Part shown: positions 22,248 through 32,067 of the stretch, in pieces
How positions within the stretch are numbered: the stretch's first letter is position 1
How the letters are laid out: the number at the start of each line of letters is the position of its first letter
From: Blakeslea trispora
Lineage: Eukaryota; Mucoromycota; Mucoromycetes; Mucorales; Choanephoraceae
Assembly: GCA_025331445.1 (NCBI GenBank)
Contig: JAIWNE010000024.1
Location: forward strand, 124,001-188,000
Reading direction: 5' to 3'
DNA: 64,000 nt
Notes under the pieces: generated by a model
What the model saw: the letters and a program-made list of their open reading frames with translations, nothing else
What the model was told of the DNA's origin: nothing
Databases searched by the model: none
Translations under genes and position numbers: made by a program

Positions 22248-23705
22248 TTATTGAGGCGATGTCGAATGATCGTTAGGCTTGTGAAGGCTCATCATATCAA
22301 ATGCATTTTGTGTCAAGTCAGCATCACCAGTCTGTAAGGTATAAACACTCTCTTTGATCTGTCTTTTGTATACTTTATCAAGTGAATCAAACACTTCTGT
22401 CGAGAAATTTCTAGCTGAATAGCCATCTGCAAGTATAATTCCCTCTAACTTAGGAATCCGGATGATCTTTTCAATAGAGTTTGGTTTTTGAGTCCTCTGA
22501 TATTCATCATCTGTAGGCTGATAGAACATCTTTCCTTGCTTTAAAGAGAGTTGGGACTTTTCGATATATGATAGAGCATCTTGAGTACCATTCTTGTACG
22601 CCTTTTCGAACCAAGCCAATGCTGTTGCATAATTCTTCATGGTGCCTACTCCTTCAAAGTACATTTTGGCCAATTTGAACTGTCCTTCCGGATTGTCCTT
22701 TTCAGCAGCTTTCTGGTACCACTCGAATGCTTTTTCATGATTTTTCTTTACATCTTTGCCAATCAGAAACATATCACCTATACGAACCAGTGTCATATCC
22801 TGCTTGATGTTTGTGTTTTCGAAATAAGCGTTGCTGACATCTCTATACTCGTCCTGCAACATAGACTGAGATCCTCTTCTATACGAGGATAGCTTGTGTT
22901 TGATTTTGGTATTGTTGATGACTGTAGCACCATTTTCGATGGCACGCGTATACCAGAAAAGACTCTGGCCATTGTCTTTTGTTACACCAATACCATTAAA
23001 ATAACAATGTCCCAAACTGCTCTGAGCATCCGCATGTCCGTTCTCTGCAGCCTTTTTGTACCAGCAAAAGGCAAGGGCATGATCACTTGTGAATACGGGT
23101 GGAATGCCCATTTCATAAAAGCAGCCCAAGGTATATTGCGCTCTTGCATAATCCTTTTCGGCTGCATTCGTGTACCAATGTAGAGCTTGAGTATGGTAGG
23201 CTGGTTCTTGCTTGGCCAAAGAGCAGTAGATTCTAGCAGCCATATAAGCTGCCCGGGTATAATCATGCTTGGCTGCCTCCAAGAGTAGCTTGAGGGCCTT
23301 TTCTTTGTTCTCTAAAACACCCTCGCCACGATAATAGAGGCAGCCAAGTTTGAATGCTGCCTCTACAGATCCTTGGCTAGCTGCTTTTTTATACCATATG
23401 GATGCTGCGGCTGTATCTTTTCTGAGGCCTTTACCTTCTTCATAAAATACGCCTAGACAAAGTTCTGCTCCAGAGAATTCCAAATAGGCTGCCTTTCGGT
23501 ACCAATATAAAGCTTCTTGATAGTCTAGAGCAAGGCCTTCGCCTAGTTCATACATGCGTCCTATCTTTACCATAGAGGGTGGATGATCTAAATTGGCTGC
23601 GTTTTCAAAACAGTAGAACGCATCTGTATAAAGTTGTTTGCAATACAATCGAAGCCCTTCTTGATAGAGAAATTCAATCTTCTCAGTATTGCTTATAGTG
23701 TTCAT
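22248..23705 (-). CDS. Sel1-like tetratricopeptide-repeat protein
   Basis: Intronless 485-residue protein built mostly of about nine Sel1-like repeats from residue ~40 to ~380, each near 36 residues with the pattern A-x2-x-L-G-x2-Y-x2-G-x-G-x-x-x-D-x-x-x-A-x-x-W-Y-x-x-A-A (for example IGRMYELGEGLALDYQEALY and LGVFYEEGKGLRKDTAAASI). The repeats are interrupted at about 260-300 by a Ser/Arg-rich spacer. Sel1 proteins act as scaffolds; fungal examples include the chitin-synthase activator Skt5/Chs4 and ERAD factor Hrd3. Neither signal peptide, transmembrane helix nor CaaX box is seen, so neither role can be assigned. The lack of introns sets it apart from its neighbours. Confidence 0.85.
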   Translation of the reverse strand: MNTISNTEKIEFLYQEGLRLYCKQLYTDAFYCFENAANLDHPPSMVKIGRMYELGEGLALDYQEALYWYRKAAYLEFSGAELCLGVFYEEGKGLRKDTAAASIWYKKAASQGSVEAAFKLGCLYYRGEGVLENKEKALKLLLEAAKHDYTRAAYMAARIYCSLAKQEPAYHTQALHWYTNAAEKDYARAQYTLGCFYEMGIPPVFTSDHALAFCWYKKAAENGHADAQSSLGHCYFNGIGVTKDNGQSLFWYTRAIENGATVINNTKIKHKLSSYRRGSQSMLQDEYRDVSNAYFENTNIKQDMTLVRIGDMFLIGKDVKKNHEKAFEWYQKAAEKDNPEGQFKLAKMYFEGVGTMKNYATALAWFEKAYKNGTQDALSYIEKSQLSLKQGKMFYQPTDDEYQRTQKPNSIEKIIRIPKLEGIILADGYSARNFSTEVFDSLDKVYKRQIKESVYTLQTGDADLTQNAFDMMSLHKPNDHSTSPQ

Positions 23706-24285
23706 TTTCTGTTGAAAGTAAATGTTGAGCTATTCTTTCTGTATCCGTGGTGTCTCGATTTAAATAGAAAATGCGTCTAGTGTTGTTATTAAGAAAAAAG
23801 AAGCCAAAAAAAAGAGAAAGAAATAACAACAACAACAACAACAACAAGAAATACAGTTGGTTGCACCTTGTGGTACTATCAAGACATTAACAGTGGGTGG
23901 TTCTTTCATGAGCTTGTATGCCTACTCTGGGTTGAATCACAAGCATGACATTTTTGGCAATAGATTGTATTCATAGAATAGAAACAAAGAAAAAGGGGGT
24001 ATTTGATCATCCAATGTTGATTGAATCATTCAATTTTTACATGCAATATCAGAAAACTGTTTACAAAATTACTTTACGATTTCCTGCAAGGGCAATCTCA
24101 ATGCCATTACTAGTAAATTTCACATCCATCTTACGACTGCTAGCGATGCTTGCTATTGTTGATTCTATAAGTGAAGAGGGATTGACGACTTACTATTGAG
24201 AGGACTCTATGTTTCTGACATTGGTATAGTTTGCAAAGAAATCATTGATTCATATTGTACAAACAGCAAAATAAATACGACAGAC
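23706..24285. other. Intergenic with a possible small coding remnant
   Basis: Upstream of the Sel1 gene: an AAC repeat at about 23827-23847 and A-rich DNA. On the minus strand at about 24160-24062 a short frame reads protein-like (SSRKMDVKFTSNGIEIALAG) and ends in TAA; see the possible small gene at 24062-24420. Confidence 0.4.
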
Positions 24286-24420
24286 CTGCATCTTGACCGT
24301 TGTATCACTGTGATTAGAAGATGATTTAGTTTGAACAAGTCTGTTTACTGTCTCTGCTTTTAATGGCTGGCTATTACTCTCTTTTATATTAGTGGAGCTA
24401 GAATCAAAGAAACTTTGCAT
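24062..24420 (-). CDS. Possible small multi-exon gene, unresolved
   Basis: Low-confidence model. An ATG at 24420 opens a 45-codon hydrophilic frame (MQSFFDSSSTNIKESNSQPL...) ending at a CAG|GTCTGT donor at 24286. Downstream on the same strand another open block (ESTIASIASSRKMDVKFTSN..., stop at about 24062) has a coding look. Joining them needs either a 13-nt exon and a 29-nt intron, which is implausibly short, or a simple splice to 24218 giving only 68 residues. No homologue is recognised. It could be a pseudogene or a chance frame. Confidence 0.25.
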
Positions 24421-25669
24421 CACTCAATGATTATCTATAAATAGTTTGCATTGCTCCAGCATCTAATGTTTAAGAGTCTTTTTTTAATTTTTTTTTGCTC
24501 AGCATATTAAAGTAACTCTTTCAGTGCACACTCAAGAGTTTCTCTTTTTTTCGCTTTCCAACTGTATCACTTTACAGCGTATTCCTTTTAGATGGTTAGG
24601 GTAATCATCTTGACTTGAACCACAAACTCAAAACATCTTTAAAGACTCTCTTCTAAACAAATCAAGACAAAAAAGAAAAGATAAATGAAATCAATAACTA
24701 TACGGCGTACAAGAGCTCTCTTTTATCGTTACATGTATTCTGTAATTTCTCAAGGTAACTCCAGAAAAAAAAGGGACGTCTCATTGTTATTGTGCAACAC
24801 AAGAGTCTGAAATGCTACAGGATTAAAACAAGAGAGCTTTCTTTGACTGTCTTTAGGGATAACCTGTTTCGTTTGATGTCGTCAAAATTCATACCATGCT
24901 TAAAAAGTATTTTGACAGGTTGCGTCAACCAATAAAAAAACATTGTTTCTCGCTCCCCTCTCTCTTTGTACTCCATAAACCTTTGCCTGATTATGAAATG
25001 CAAAATTAAAGTCTAAAAAAAAAACTATAAAATATTCATATGAAGATTTTCCTGAATAGGGCATATTCTGTCTGAAACAAAAAAAAAAAAGTGATCCCCT
25101 AGTTGAGACAAATTTCTGTAAAAAAAACATGTTTTTGTCTTCCTTAAGAGGAGAAAAAAGTTTTCTAAAGCTTTTCTTTTTTTATTTGTTCAACAAGTTT
25201 ATTATCAAAAAAACGTTTCTATGGCAACACATAAACAGCTATATACCAATTGCTTCACGTGATCTGACATCACCTCTTGTATACATCATCTTCACAGCAA
25301 TACATTTTGGATGTGTGTCTTTTTCAGAAAAGTCTCTGGTTTTTTTTGGATTGTCAATAGAAATTGGAGCAAAAACAAAAAAAAAAAAAAAGTAAATGAA
25401 GCGAGAAATATCAAAGTAAACTAAAGATTGAACAGCAAAAAGTAGGGTTTTCTTTGCTTTCATATTCAACACGCTGATGACTGCAAGATGGATGGGCTTT
25501 GGTTTAAGAGACTATTGGTTCATGCTGCAAGTATTTAGCAAATTGTTATGTAATAACGGTTCTTCTTTTCTTTAAAGAGAAAGGGGAAAGCAGATCTGTA
25601 AACCATCAGCAAAAGAGAAACAAGCAACTACTGAAATCTGAAAAAGCTTTACATTGGTGTAAGCCCGAA

Positions 25670-25672
<3 letters not shown>

Positions 25673-25701
<29 letters not shown>
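25673..25701 (+). repeat. (TG)n microsatellite
   Basis: About 14 uninterrupted TG dinucleotides in a gene-free stretch. Confidence 0.95.
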
Positions 25702-26161
25702 CAAACTGCCAGAGCAATTGGCTTTCCAAAATCCACAGTATATGGTTGGATCAAGAAAAGAAAAAAAAGCGATTGGCCAAATGTTTGTTTTCAAAAGACC
25801 TTCCCTGGCTTAGGAGAGACACTGTCAGTTTGTTTTTGAGAAGCAAGATCTAATACTATCCTTCAACGAGATTGATTTGCTTATGACATTTCCTTCAGGA
25901 TTTTCCTAATGTCCCTAGCACAGCTATCTATCATTAAAGGCGAATTTTCGGAGAGAATAATATCAGATATATAAAAAAAGAAGAAATGTCAATTCATCCT
26001 ATAAAGCACCTTCATGTGAATTACCTAGGGGCCATTGGATTCAAGCATTTGTAACTTGGTGTCATAAAGTGCTTCTGTTGTTGTCAATAAGTGACACTTT
26101 CAATGGGTGATATCATACTTGCTATAATAGGTACATGACATCATTTTCATGTTTAAATATT

Positions 26162-26168
26162 TATATAA
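26162..26168 (+). promoter_or_regulatory. TATA box of the small hydrophilic protein gene
   Basis: TATATAA, 50 bp before the ATG at 26218, followed by a T-rich leader. Confidence 0.5.
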
Positions 26169-26217
26169 GAAAAAGAGCATAAACATCATTTCTTTTTTTT
26201 TCTTTACTTTATTTACA

Positions 26218-26469
26218 ATGAATCCTGGTGCAGTTGCTTACCCTCCCGATAACCTAAACGAACTGGCCCCACCTGAAAGAGTGACAGGCACTGCTGAAAC
26301 TGAACGCCAAAAAGAGCTAGAAAATGCTCCAAAAATAGACTCGAATAAACACCATAGCATTCTGCATGACATGAAGGAGAATATCAAGGAGACTTTCCAG
26401 AGTGATCATCATCACGGTCAAGAAGGTCAAAAGAGACCACAAGACGGAAAGACAAATCCAATGGAATAA
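26218..26469 (+). CDS. Small hydrophilic protein, unknown function
   Basis: Single-exon, 83 residues, no family recognised. The start MNPGAVAYPPDNLNELAPPE is followed by charged, disordered sequence with TETERQKELENA, ILHDMKENIKETF and a His cluster (SDHHHGQEGQ). It lacks hydrophobic segments and cysteines. The TATA box, a compact T-rich leader and protein-like codon use argue for a real gene; its composition resembles small stress- or growth-phase-expressed hydrophilic fungal proteins, but that is only a resemblance. An upstream in-frame ATG at 26149 would place coding sequence over the TATA box and is less likely. Confidence 0.6.
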   Translation: MNPGAVAYPPDNLNELAPPERVTGTAETERQKELENAPKIDSNKHHSILHDMKENIKETFQSDHHHGQEGQKRPQDGKTNPME

Positions 26470-26774
26470 AAAGGTGGATGAAACACAATTTGAACATATC
26501 TTAAAAAAAGTCTGTTCATTCTTTTTTCTATTTAAGCTAATCGACCAGATACTTTTTAAATCAAAATAGCTGTGATAAAAAGATATTTTGTGCCCTGAAT
26601 ATCTCTCTTTTTTTACATAATAATGATGAAACAATAAATAAAAAGTCTAGAAACTGAATCATCATGGATTTGACTGACTTATCATCACTTTCTCTCTTAA
26701 ACTTCTCCCCCTCACTTTCTCTTACGTATAATAAGGAGAAAGAAATTTTTTGCTTTAATAATAAAAGATGTTTG
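26470..26774. other. Convergent intergenic spacer
   Basis: 305 bp between the stops of the small hydrophilic protein (+) and the unknown basic protein (-); AT-rich 3' flanks with AATAAA-like sequences near 26635, nothing else seen. Confidence 0.5.
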
Positions 26775-27878
26775 TTAAAAGGGAATAGGACAATTGAGTC
26801 TAGTAAGAATAGTTTGTAGAGAAGGCAATCTCAAGAGATTTTCTTGTTTAAATACGATAGGAGGAGGAGAGACTTCTGGTGACAATGGTAACCCTCTTAA
26901 TTGTGTTGCTTGTGTCGCTAGTAAATTCAAGTTATCATTCCCATGGTCTATTAGATATTGTTGATAAGAAGAGTGAGTTGTGTCTGAGGTAGAGGTAGAA
27001 AGAGAAGGCAGTGTTTCTTGGTCTTGTTCAAGTCTCTTTTTGATGGGTATAGGATCACTATGGTATGACTTTCTTTTCTTGTGAGGAGGTGAAGGTGGAA
27101 GATGGTTCTTTTGATAGGACTGTTTCTTATGCTGTAGACGTGCTGTCTTTTGCTTTTTAGGATAACAGACAGCTGTAGAAGGTCTGATGAATGCAGATTG
27201 TCGTTGCCTTGTTTCAATAATAGCCTGTTGCTGCTTTTTCATTTTTGCAACAGATAACAAGGTCTCCACCAGATCGGGTGTGCTTTGTTGACCTGATAGA
27301 TCAAACGATAGCCATTGATAGAGATGATGGTGACTATAGTTTGTTGTTGTTGTTGTTGTCATACTAAAGAAAAAATCATTAATCACAAGCAAAATAATAA
27401 TAATAATAAGAAGAAATTACATTGACTTTGTTTTGGATGGTCTGTCTTCTAGTCGATTCTGAAATATCCATTCATGTCCTGTCAATGGTTCAAGTGAAAT
27501 ATCAGACTCTGAACTAGGCTCAAAATGAGTCATTGGAGACCAACAAGCAGCTTGAATGGCATTTAATAATGGCTCAACAATATGACCCACCATGATTTCT
27601 TCTGTCGTCAATTTACACAATTCAGCCAAACAATAGGCATTGAATAACCTTGCAATCAACATCATGGTATGCTTCATCACATAGACTTGGCCTGTCTTTG
27701 TTGCCTTCATGAAATCAACTGGATGTTGTTTGAAGAGACGAGATATCAAATTAGCCTTTGTTGCCCACTTATCCTTTAGGAACACATGGTTGATTTCTTC
27801 TACGTTAAAATACATTTTCTGATCAATCAGGTACAAGCAAAATGGTCGCTTTGATGAGCCAAAATATCCTAATATCAT
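26775..27878 (-). CDS. Unknown protein, compact N-terminal domain plus basic disordered C-terminus
   Basis: Exons 27878-27421 and 27363-26775 give 348 residues; the junction is in phase. Residues ~1-115 look globular (YFNVEEINHVFLKDKWATKA, later TGQVYVMKHTMMLIARLFNA). The second half is disordered: a poly-Thr run, Gln-rich and basic stretches (KKQKTARLQHKKQS, PPHKKRKS, PIPIKKRLEQ) that resemble nuclear localisation signals, and a C-terminal hydrophobic block (LLRLPSLQTILTRLN). A nuclear regulatory protein is plausible. The N-terminal block weakly recalls KilA-N/APSES-like DNA-binding folds, but I cannot support that. The frame stays open upstream as low-complexity Ser/Phe; the ATG at 27878 is the first with sensible sequence. 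Confidence 0.6.
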
Positions 27879-28322
27879 TGACAGAGTTCTAAGCGGGTGA
27901 ATGAGTGTATATAAAAAAAAAAAAGGAGAGAAGAGGGGGGGGTGACTGAAAGAAAAAGAAAAAGAAAAAAAAAAGGTGAATAATAACAAAATTGTTGTTT
28001 TGGTCATTCTTTACTTTTTTAAGGGGCAGGAAAACGCCCCTGAATTCCCAAACTCCTGAAGTCTCTCTCTCTTTCTTTCTTTCTCTTTTTTTAAAAAAGT
28101 AATTATTATTTGTGGTTGTTTCATTGTCGTCAATTGTTTCAGATCGCACTGAATCAAATTTTTTTCTTTTTCTTTGCCTTGCGTTTCTGCATAAAATAAA
28201 GTGCTATTTCATCCACCAATCAAATCTCGTGAATGTTCAAGTCCATAGAGCTACACATTCTATCCATTTTTTTTTTTAATTTTTTTTTTTTATTTAATTT
28301 TTGAGGGAACGCGAAAAAAACT
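27879..28322. other. Divergent promoter region with polypyrimidine/polypurine tracts
   Basis: 445 bp between the starts of the unknown basic protein (-) and Spt8 (+). It contains A-rich and G-rich runs at about 27915-27975, a CTCTTTCTTT tract near 28065-28090 and T runs at 28268-28300. Promoter function is inferred from position. Confidence 0.45.
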
Positions 28323-30117
28323 ATGAGTTCTGACGAAGAAGATATTGACTTGAACGATGAGGCAACTTCTCAAATGACAGACGATGGTGGTGACTTGATG
28401 GAAGTAGAAGGTAAAGAAAAAACATAGCTTCCCCCTTTCTTTCTTTTCTCTTGCTTACTATGTGCATCCATCTCCTTTTGGAACTATCCAACATATGGGT
28501 TACTCCTTATTCACTAAAATAGATACAACTGCTTCCGTTCAAAATTCACCACCTTCTCTTGAAAACTTACCAGAGACAAGACAGCTGGATTTAAAGATAG
28601 ATCCTCAATGGTTGACTTGTAAAGCCTATGATTGTGTACCACTTGTAAGCTTGTTGTTGAATCCATCTTTGTCAAATTCCCTAATATTCTAAAGGAGGGG
28701 TTTCTAGGCAGCTGTCTTGCATCCTTCTCCCATCTTTAGTTTGGCCACTACCATTTGTTATCGGTGGGTCTTGACTGGTTCCGAAGATGGTTATATCCGG
28801 AAATGGGATTTCTTTGCTTCTATGAACGGCAAGGCATCCTTGACTCAGGCTCAGAGACATCATTATGTTGATTCGGTCATCTATTCAGGTATCTTGAGTT
28901 CTTGGTGGGAGAATGAAGAATTACCAGGCAAGTTTGTGTTGGGAAATTTGGATGATATCGTTTATGCTGATGCCATTCTTTAGAACAAGTCAAACAAGAG
29001 ACACCAGAAGAACAGACACGCTTTCGTGGACTGAATCAGGAACCCAAACTATCACCCGTCTATAGTCTAGCAGTCCATTCAGAAGCACTCTGGGCCTTAC
29101 AAGGTTGTGAAAATGGTAGCATCAATCTGACGACAGTTCGGCATGAAGAAGGAAAATGCCATCATGTGCTCCGGAAACATTCTGGACCTGTTTCCGTCTT
29201 GATGATCACACCTGATGAAACAGGTGTCATCAGTGGTTCTTGGGACAAGTCTGTGGTCGAATGGGACTTGAATACAGGCTCGATCGTCAGGTCTTATGAT
29301 GGACATAACACACAGATATCCTCAGCCGAATTCCAGCCTATCTATACACCTTATGTTCCAGAAGGCTCTTTAGAAGATCCAGATGCACTCTATTGGAACA
29401 AAAAGAACCCAAACACCCTCTTGACCACCAGTGTAGATGGACAATGTCTATTGTGGGACAGGCGAGAACCTGAACAGGCTGCTAGACGGTTACCTATACC
29501 TGAAAAGACACCACCTTGGTGTTTATCTGTAATGTATATCTATCTCTATCGTATCACTTGAAAACTAACCCATATAAAAGGCCTCTTGGCATACAGATGG
29601 TTCCAAGATTTATATTGGCAGAAGAAATGGTACAATAGATGAATACGATTATGCGTCTCAGAAATGGATTCAATCTTTTCGTATGCCAGCTAATTCAGGA
29701 CCTGTGTCTTGTGTCAAAAGTATGCCAAATGGAAAGCATATTATATGGTAAGCTACGGAAATTTAAGGGGAGATGGTTCTTTATAGATAGGAGACACAGG
29801 AGTTTTGTATGGAGAACATGGAAGGAGACTGATAGATTCTCATATCTAGTGCTTCTAATGACAACATCCGTATTTGGGATACAACACTCGAATCGAATTT
29901 CATTGTTCGACCGGATGCTGAACAAGGCTTTAGTCAACCTTCCAAATTATCGTCTGTCATTCCTTTCCATATCTTGCCTGGTCATCACGGAGGCACGATT
30001 TCTCATATCTCTATTGACCCTACATGTAAATATATGATTACCACGTCAGGAAATCGAGGTTGGGATGGTACCTCAACAAACACTTGCTTGTTTTATGAAA
30101 TTGTAAATAAAAAGTAA
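28323..30117 (+). CDS. SPT8: SAGA complex subunit Spt8 (WD40 repeat)
   Basis: Subunit of the SAGA coactivator that contacts TBP. Six exons: 28323-28410, 28523-28644, 28708-28927, 28984-29528, 29581-29747, 29850-30117; 469 residues. A short acidic N-terminus (MSSDEEDIDLNDEATSQMTD) precedes WD40 repeats: WVLTGSEDGYIRKWDFF, VISGSWDKSVVEWDLNTG, TTSVDGQCLLWDRREPE and ASNDNIRIWDT. The C-terminal ITTSGNRGWDGTSTNTC is characteristic of Spt8 orthologues. It is somewhat shorter than yeast Spt8, lacking most of the long acidic N-terminus. The third intron (28928-28983) must use a GC donor (CAG|GCAAGT) to hold the frame into EQVKQETPEE. Confidence 0.93.
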
Positions 30118-30321
30118 CAAAAAAAAAGGGAGAAAAGACAAAAAGTACCTTATTTCTTACTGCTTAGAAACAGTATGGTGTTTTTTATAAGCCATGAAAC
30201 CTTTTTTTTTTTCTTACAAAGTATGGCATGATAAACCCAGACAACTCTTTTATATATAAATGTTCTTTATAAAAAAGTTTTTTTTTAATGTCAAAAAAAA
30301 GGGGGAGAGAAACGGAGCTGT

Positions 30322-31263
30322 TTAGATGAAACCAATCTTGTTGGCAACATCCAAAGCATCAACATCAGCAGTCAAACGAACAAAGGCCTTCTTGTAACCA
30401 TCGGGTCTAAGAAAAAAAGAAAATGGTCAATGATAACATCAAAAAAAGGGCTTTCAGTTGTCTGTCTTACCTGATGAGGGTGTTGATTTGAGCAGCTTCA
30501 ACATCATAGAGACGCTTGACGGCATCCTTGATTTGGTTCTTGTTGGCCTTGACGTCAACAAGGAAGGTCAAAGTGTTGTGTTCTTCAATCTTCTTCATGG
30601 CAGTCTCGGTGTTGAGGGGTTGACGGATAACACGGTATTGATCCATACGGGGAGCATGGGCAATAGACTTACGAGCATACTTGGGGGTACGCTTCAAGAC
30701 CAAAGTCTTGGGGATGTGGAAGTGGGTGGAAGTGCGGATCTTGCGAACAGCCTTACCGTGAACACCTTTGAGAGCGGCTTTCTTAGCGGCTTGAGCCTTG
30801 GCGGAAGCTTTTTAATAAAAAAAATGTCAGTTTACTTTTTCTTTTGTTTAAGGTAAGCTTGATCAAGAAAGAGGGTCGAGAAAAAAAAAGTTGTTCTTGT
30901 GTGGCTCCTTTTTTTTCTTTTTACTTTATGAACTGATCTTATTTTTGCAAGTTGACTGTTGTGTTGTATAACAAAGACTGTGTATATGTGTGTGTATGAA
31001 TAACTAAGTATGTGTTGTGCAATCAAGTAAGGTTGAATAGTATTGTGTTGGTATCTTTCATTCGTTCTCTCTTTTTTTTATGTGTGTTTATTGTTGACTT
31101 GTGGATTTTTCGTTGTCTAAATTAAAATAAAAAAAATAATAATAATCTCTCTCGCTACATCCATCCATCCAATATCCAGCTTGGTCGACATATCTTTCAT
31201 GACACTCTTTCTTGTACAGCTAATGATGTTGATGTTGTTGGTATCTTTACCTTGGTTGGCCAT
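30322..31263 (-). CDS. RPL25: 60S ribosomal protein uL23 (L25/L23a)
   Basis: Large-subunit ribosomal protein near the polypeptide exit tunnel that docks SRP and other factors. Exons 31263-31251, 30807-30471 and 30406-30322 give 144 residues. The first exon is only 13 nt (MANQ), followed by a 443-nt intron, the longest in the window; long first introns close to the ATG are common in fungal ribosomal protein genes. The basic extension ([20 protein letters not shown]) and the core ([20 protein letters not shown], then [20 protein letters not shown]) are typical. Length matches the family. It converges on SPT8 with 204 bp between stops. Confidence 0.96.
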
Positions 31264-31754
31264 TTTTATAAATCGTCTACCACGTTTCTCTAAAGAGGAG
31301 GATTTTATAGTCTAGGTGGGGCACGCATTCATCAAAAATCATCATCTCCCCCAATCCCCTCACGCGAATGAAATCCAAAGGCTGTTTCGGTCCGGAATAG
31401 AGTCGGAATTCGTTTGTATGGTAACATGGCTCATTTTTCATTTCCAGTTTTTTTTTTTTTTTTCTTTGATGATCCGCAAGTGCGCATAAACCATACGTTT
31501 CTAAACTTTTTATAGCTCTTTGCCATTTCACTTTATTCATTTTATTTTGTTATGGATAGAAGGGTTATATATTTGTGAATTCTTGTTGTCATCATTCATC
31601 TTATTCTTTCAGCACCTTGAGGCAATTTATTGATTTAGCATTTACTCGACTATACAGCATTGAGTGAAACATTGTATTGTTTGAAACTACAGCATCATTA
31701 TGCTCAAGCCTGTAAAAGCTTACAGAGACAAACATGCTATTGGCACCTGCGTAT

Positions 31755-31842
<88 letters not shown>

Positions 31843-32067
31843 AGATTTCTATAGAGAGAATACATCTCATCAAGGATATCACAACTATAGAAATTGCAAG
31901 AAAAGCAATGATAGGGCATGATATCCTTATTTGATATAACAATCCTAAAGCCATTTAATCTCTTCTGCATTATCCCCCCCCCCAGAATCTACCTTGTCCT
32001 TTTGTAAGTGACTCTATATGCCCCCCCCCTCCCTTCATCTTCTAGGCATTTAGTCTTTTATATTTTC
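31264..32067. other. Intergenic region with long CT microsatellite
   Basis: Upstream of the uL23 gene (its promoter) and downstream of the FAR1-type gene. It holds a long CT repeat (31758-31836) and two C8-9 runs near 31974-31983 and 32022-32029. No gene recognised. Confidence 0.5.
31758..31836 (+). repeat. (CT)n microsatellite
   Basis: About 79 bp of CT dinucleotides with a single break near 31799. It reads as meaningless Ser-Leu or Arg-Glu repeats in all frames. Confidence 0.97.

Larger units (their letters stand above)
24421..26217. other. Gene-poor region
   Basis: AT-rich DNA with long A and T runs and a TG microsatellite (25673-25701). Short frames on both strands have no domain support. 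The right end should carry the promoter of the small hydrophilic protein gene. Confidence 0.5.

Noticed and set aside
14709..23705. Secondary-metabolite or catabolic gene cluster around the polygalacturonase
   Set aside because: Neighbours are unrelated housekeeping genes (PS synthase, kinase, DUF4604, SWIM, Sel1) with no pathway link.
30808..31250. C/D-box snoRNA in the uL23 intron
   Set aside because: A CTGA exists, but no convincing RTGATGA C box with terminal stem was seen.
31700..31970. Frames over the CT repeat (poly Ser-Leu / Arg-Glu)
   Set aside because: They are produced by the microsatellite and have no flanking coding signal.
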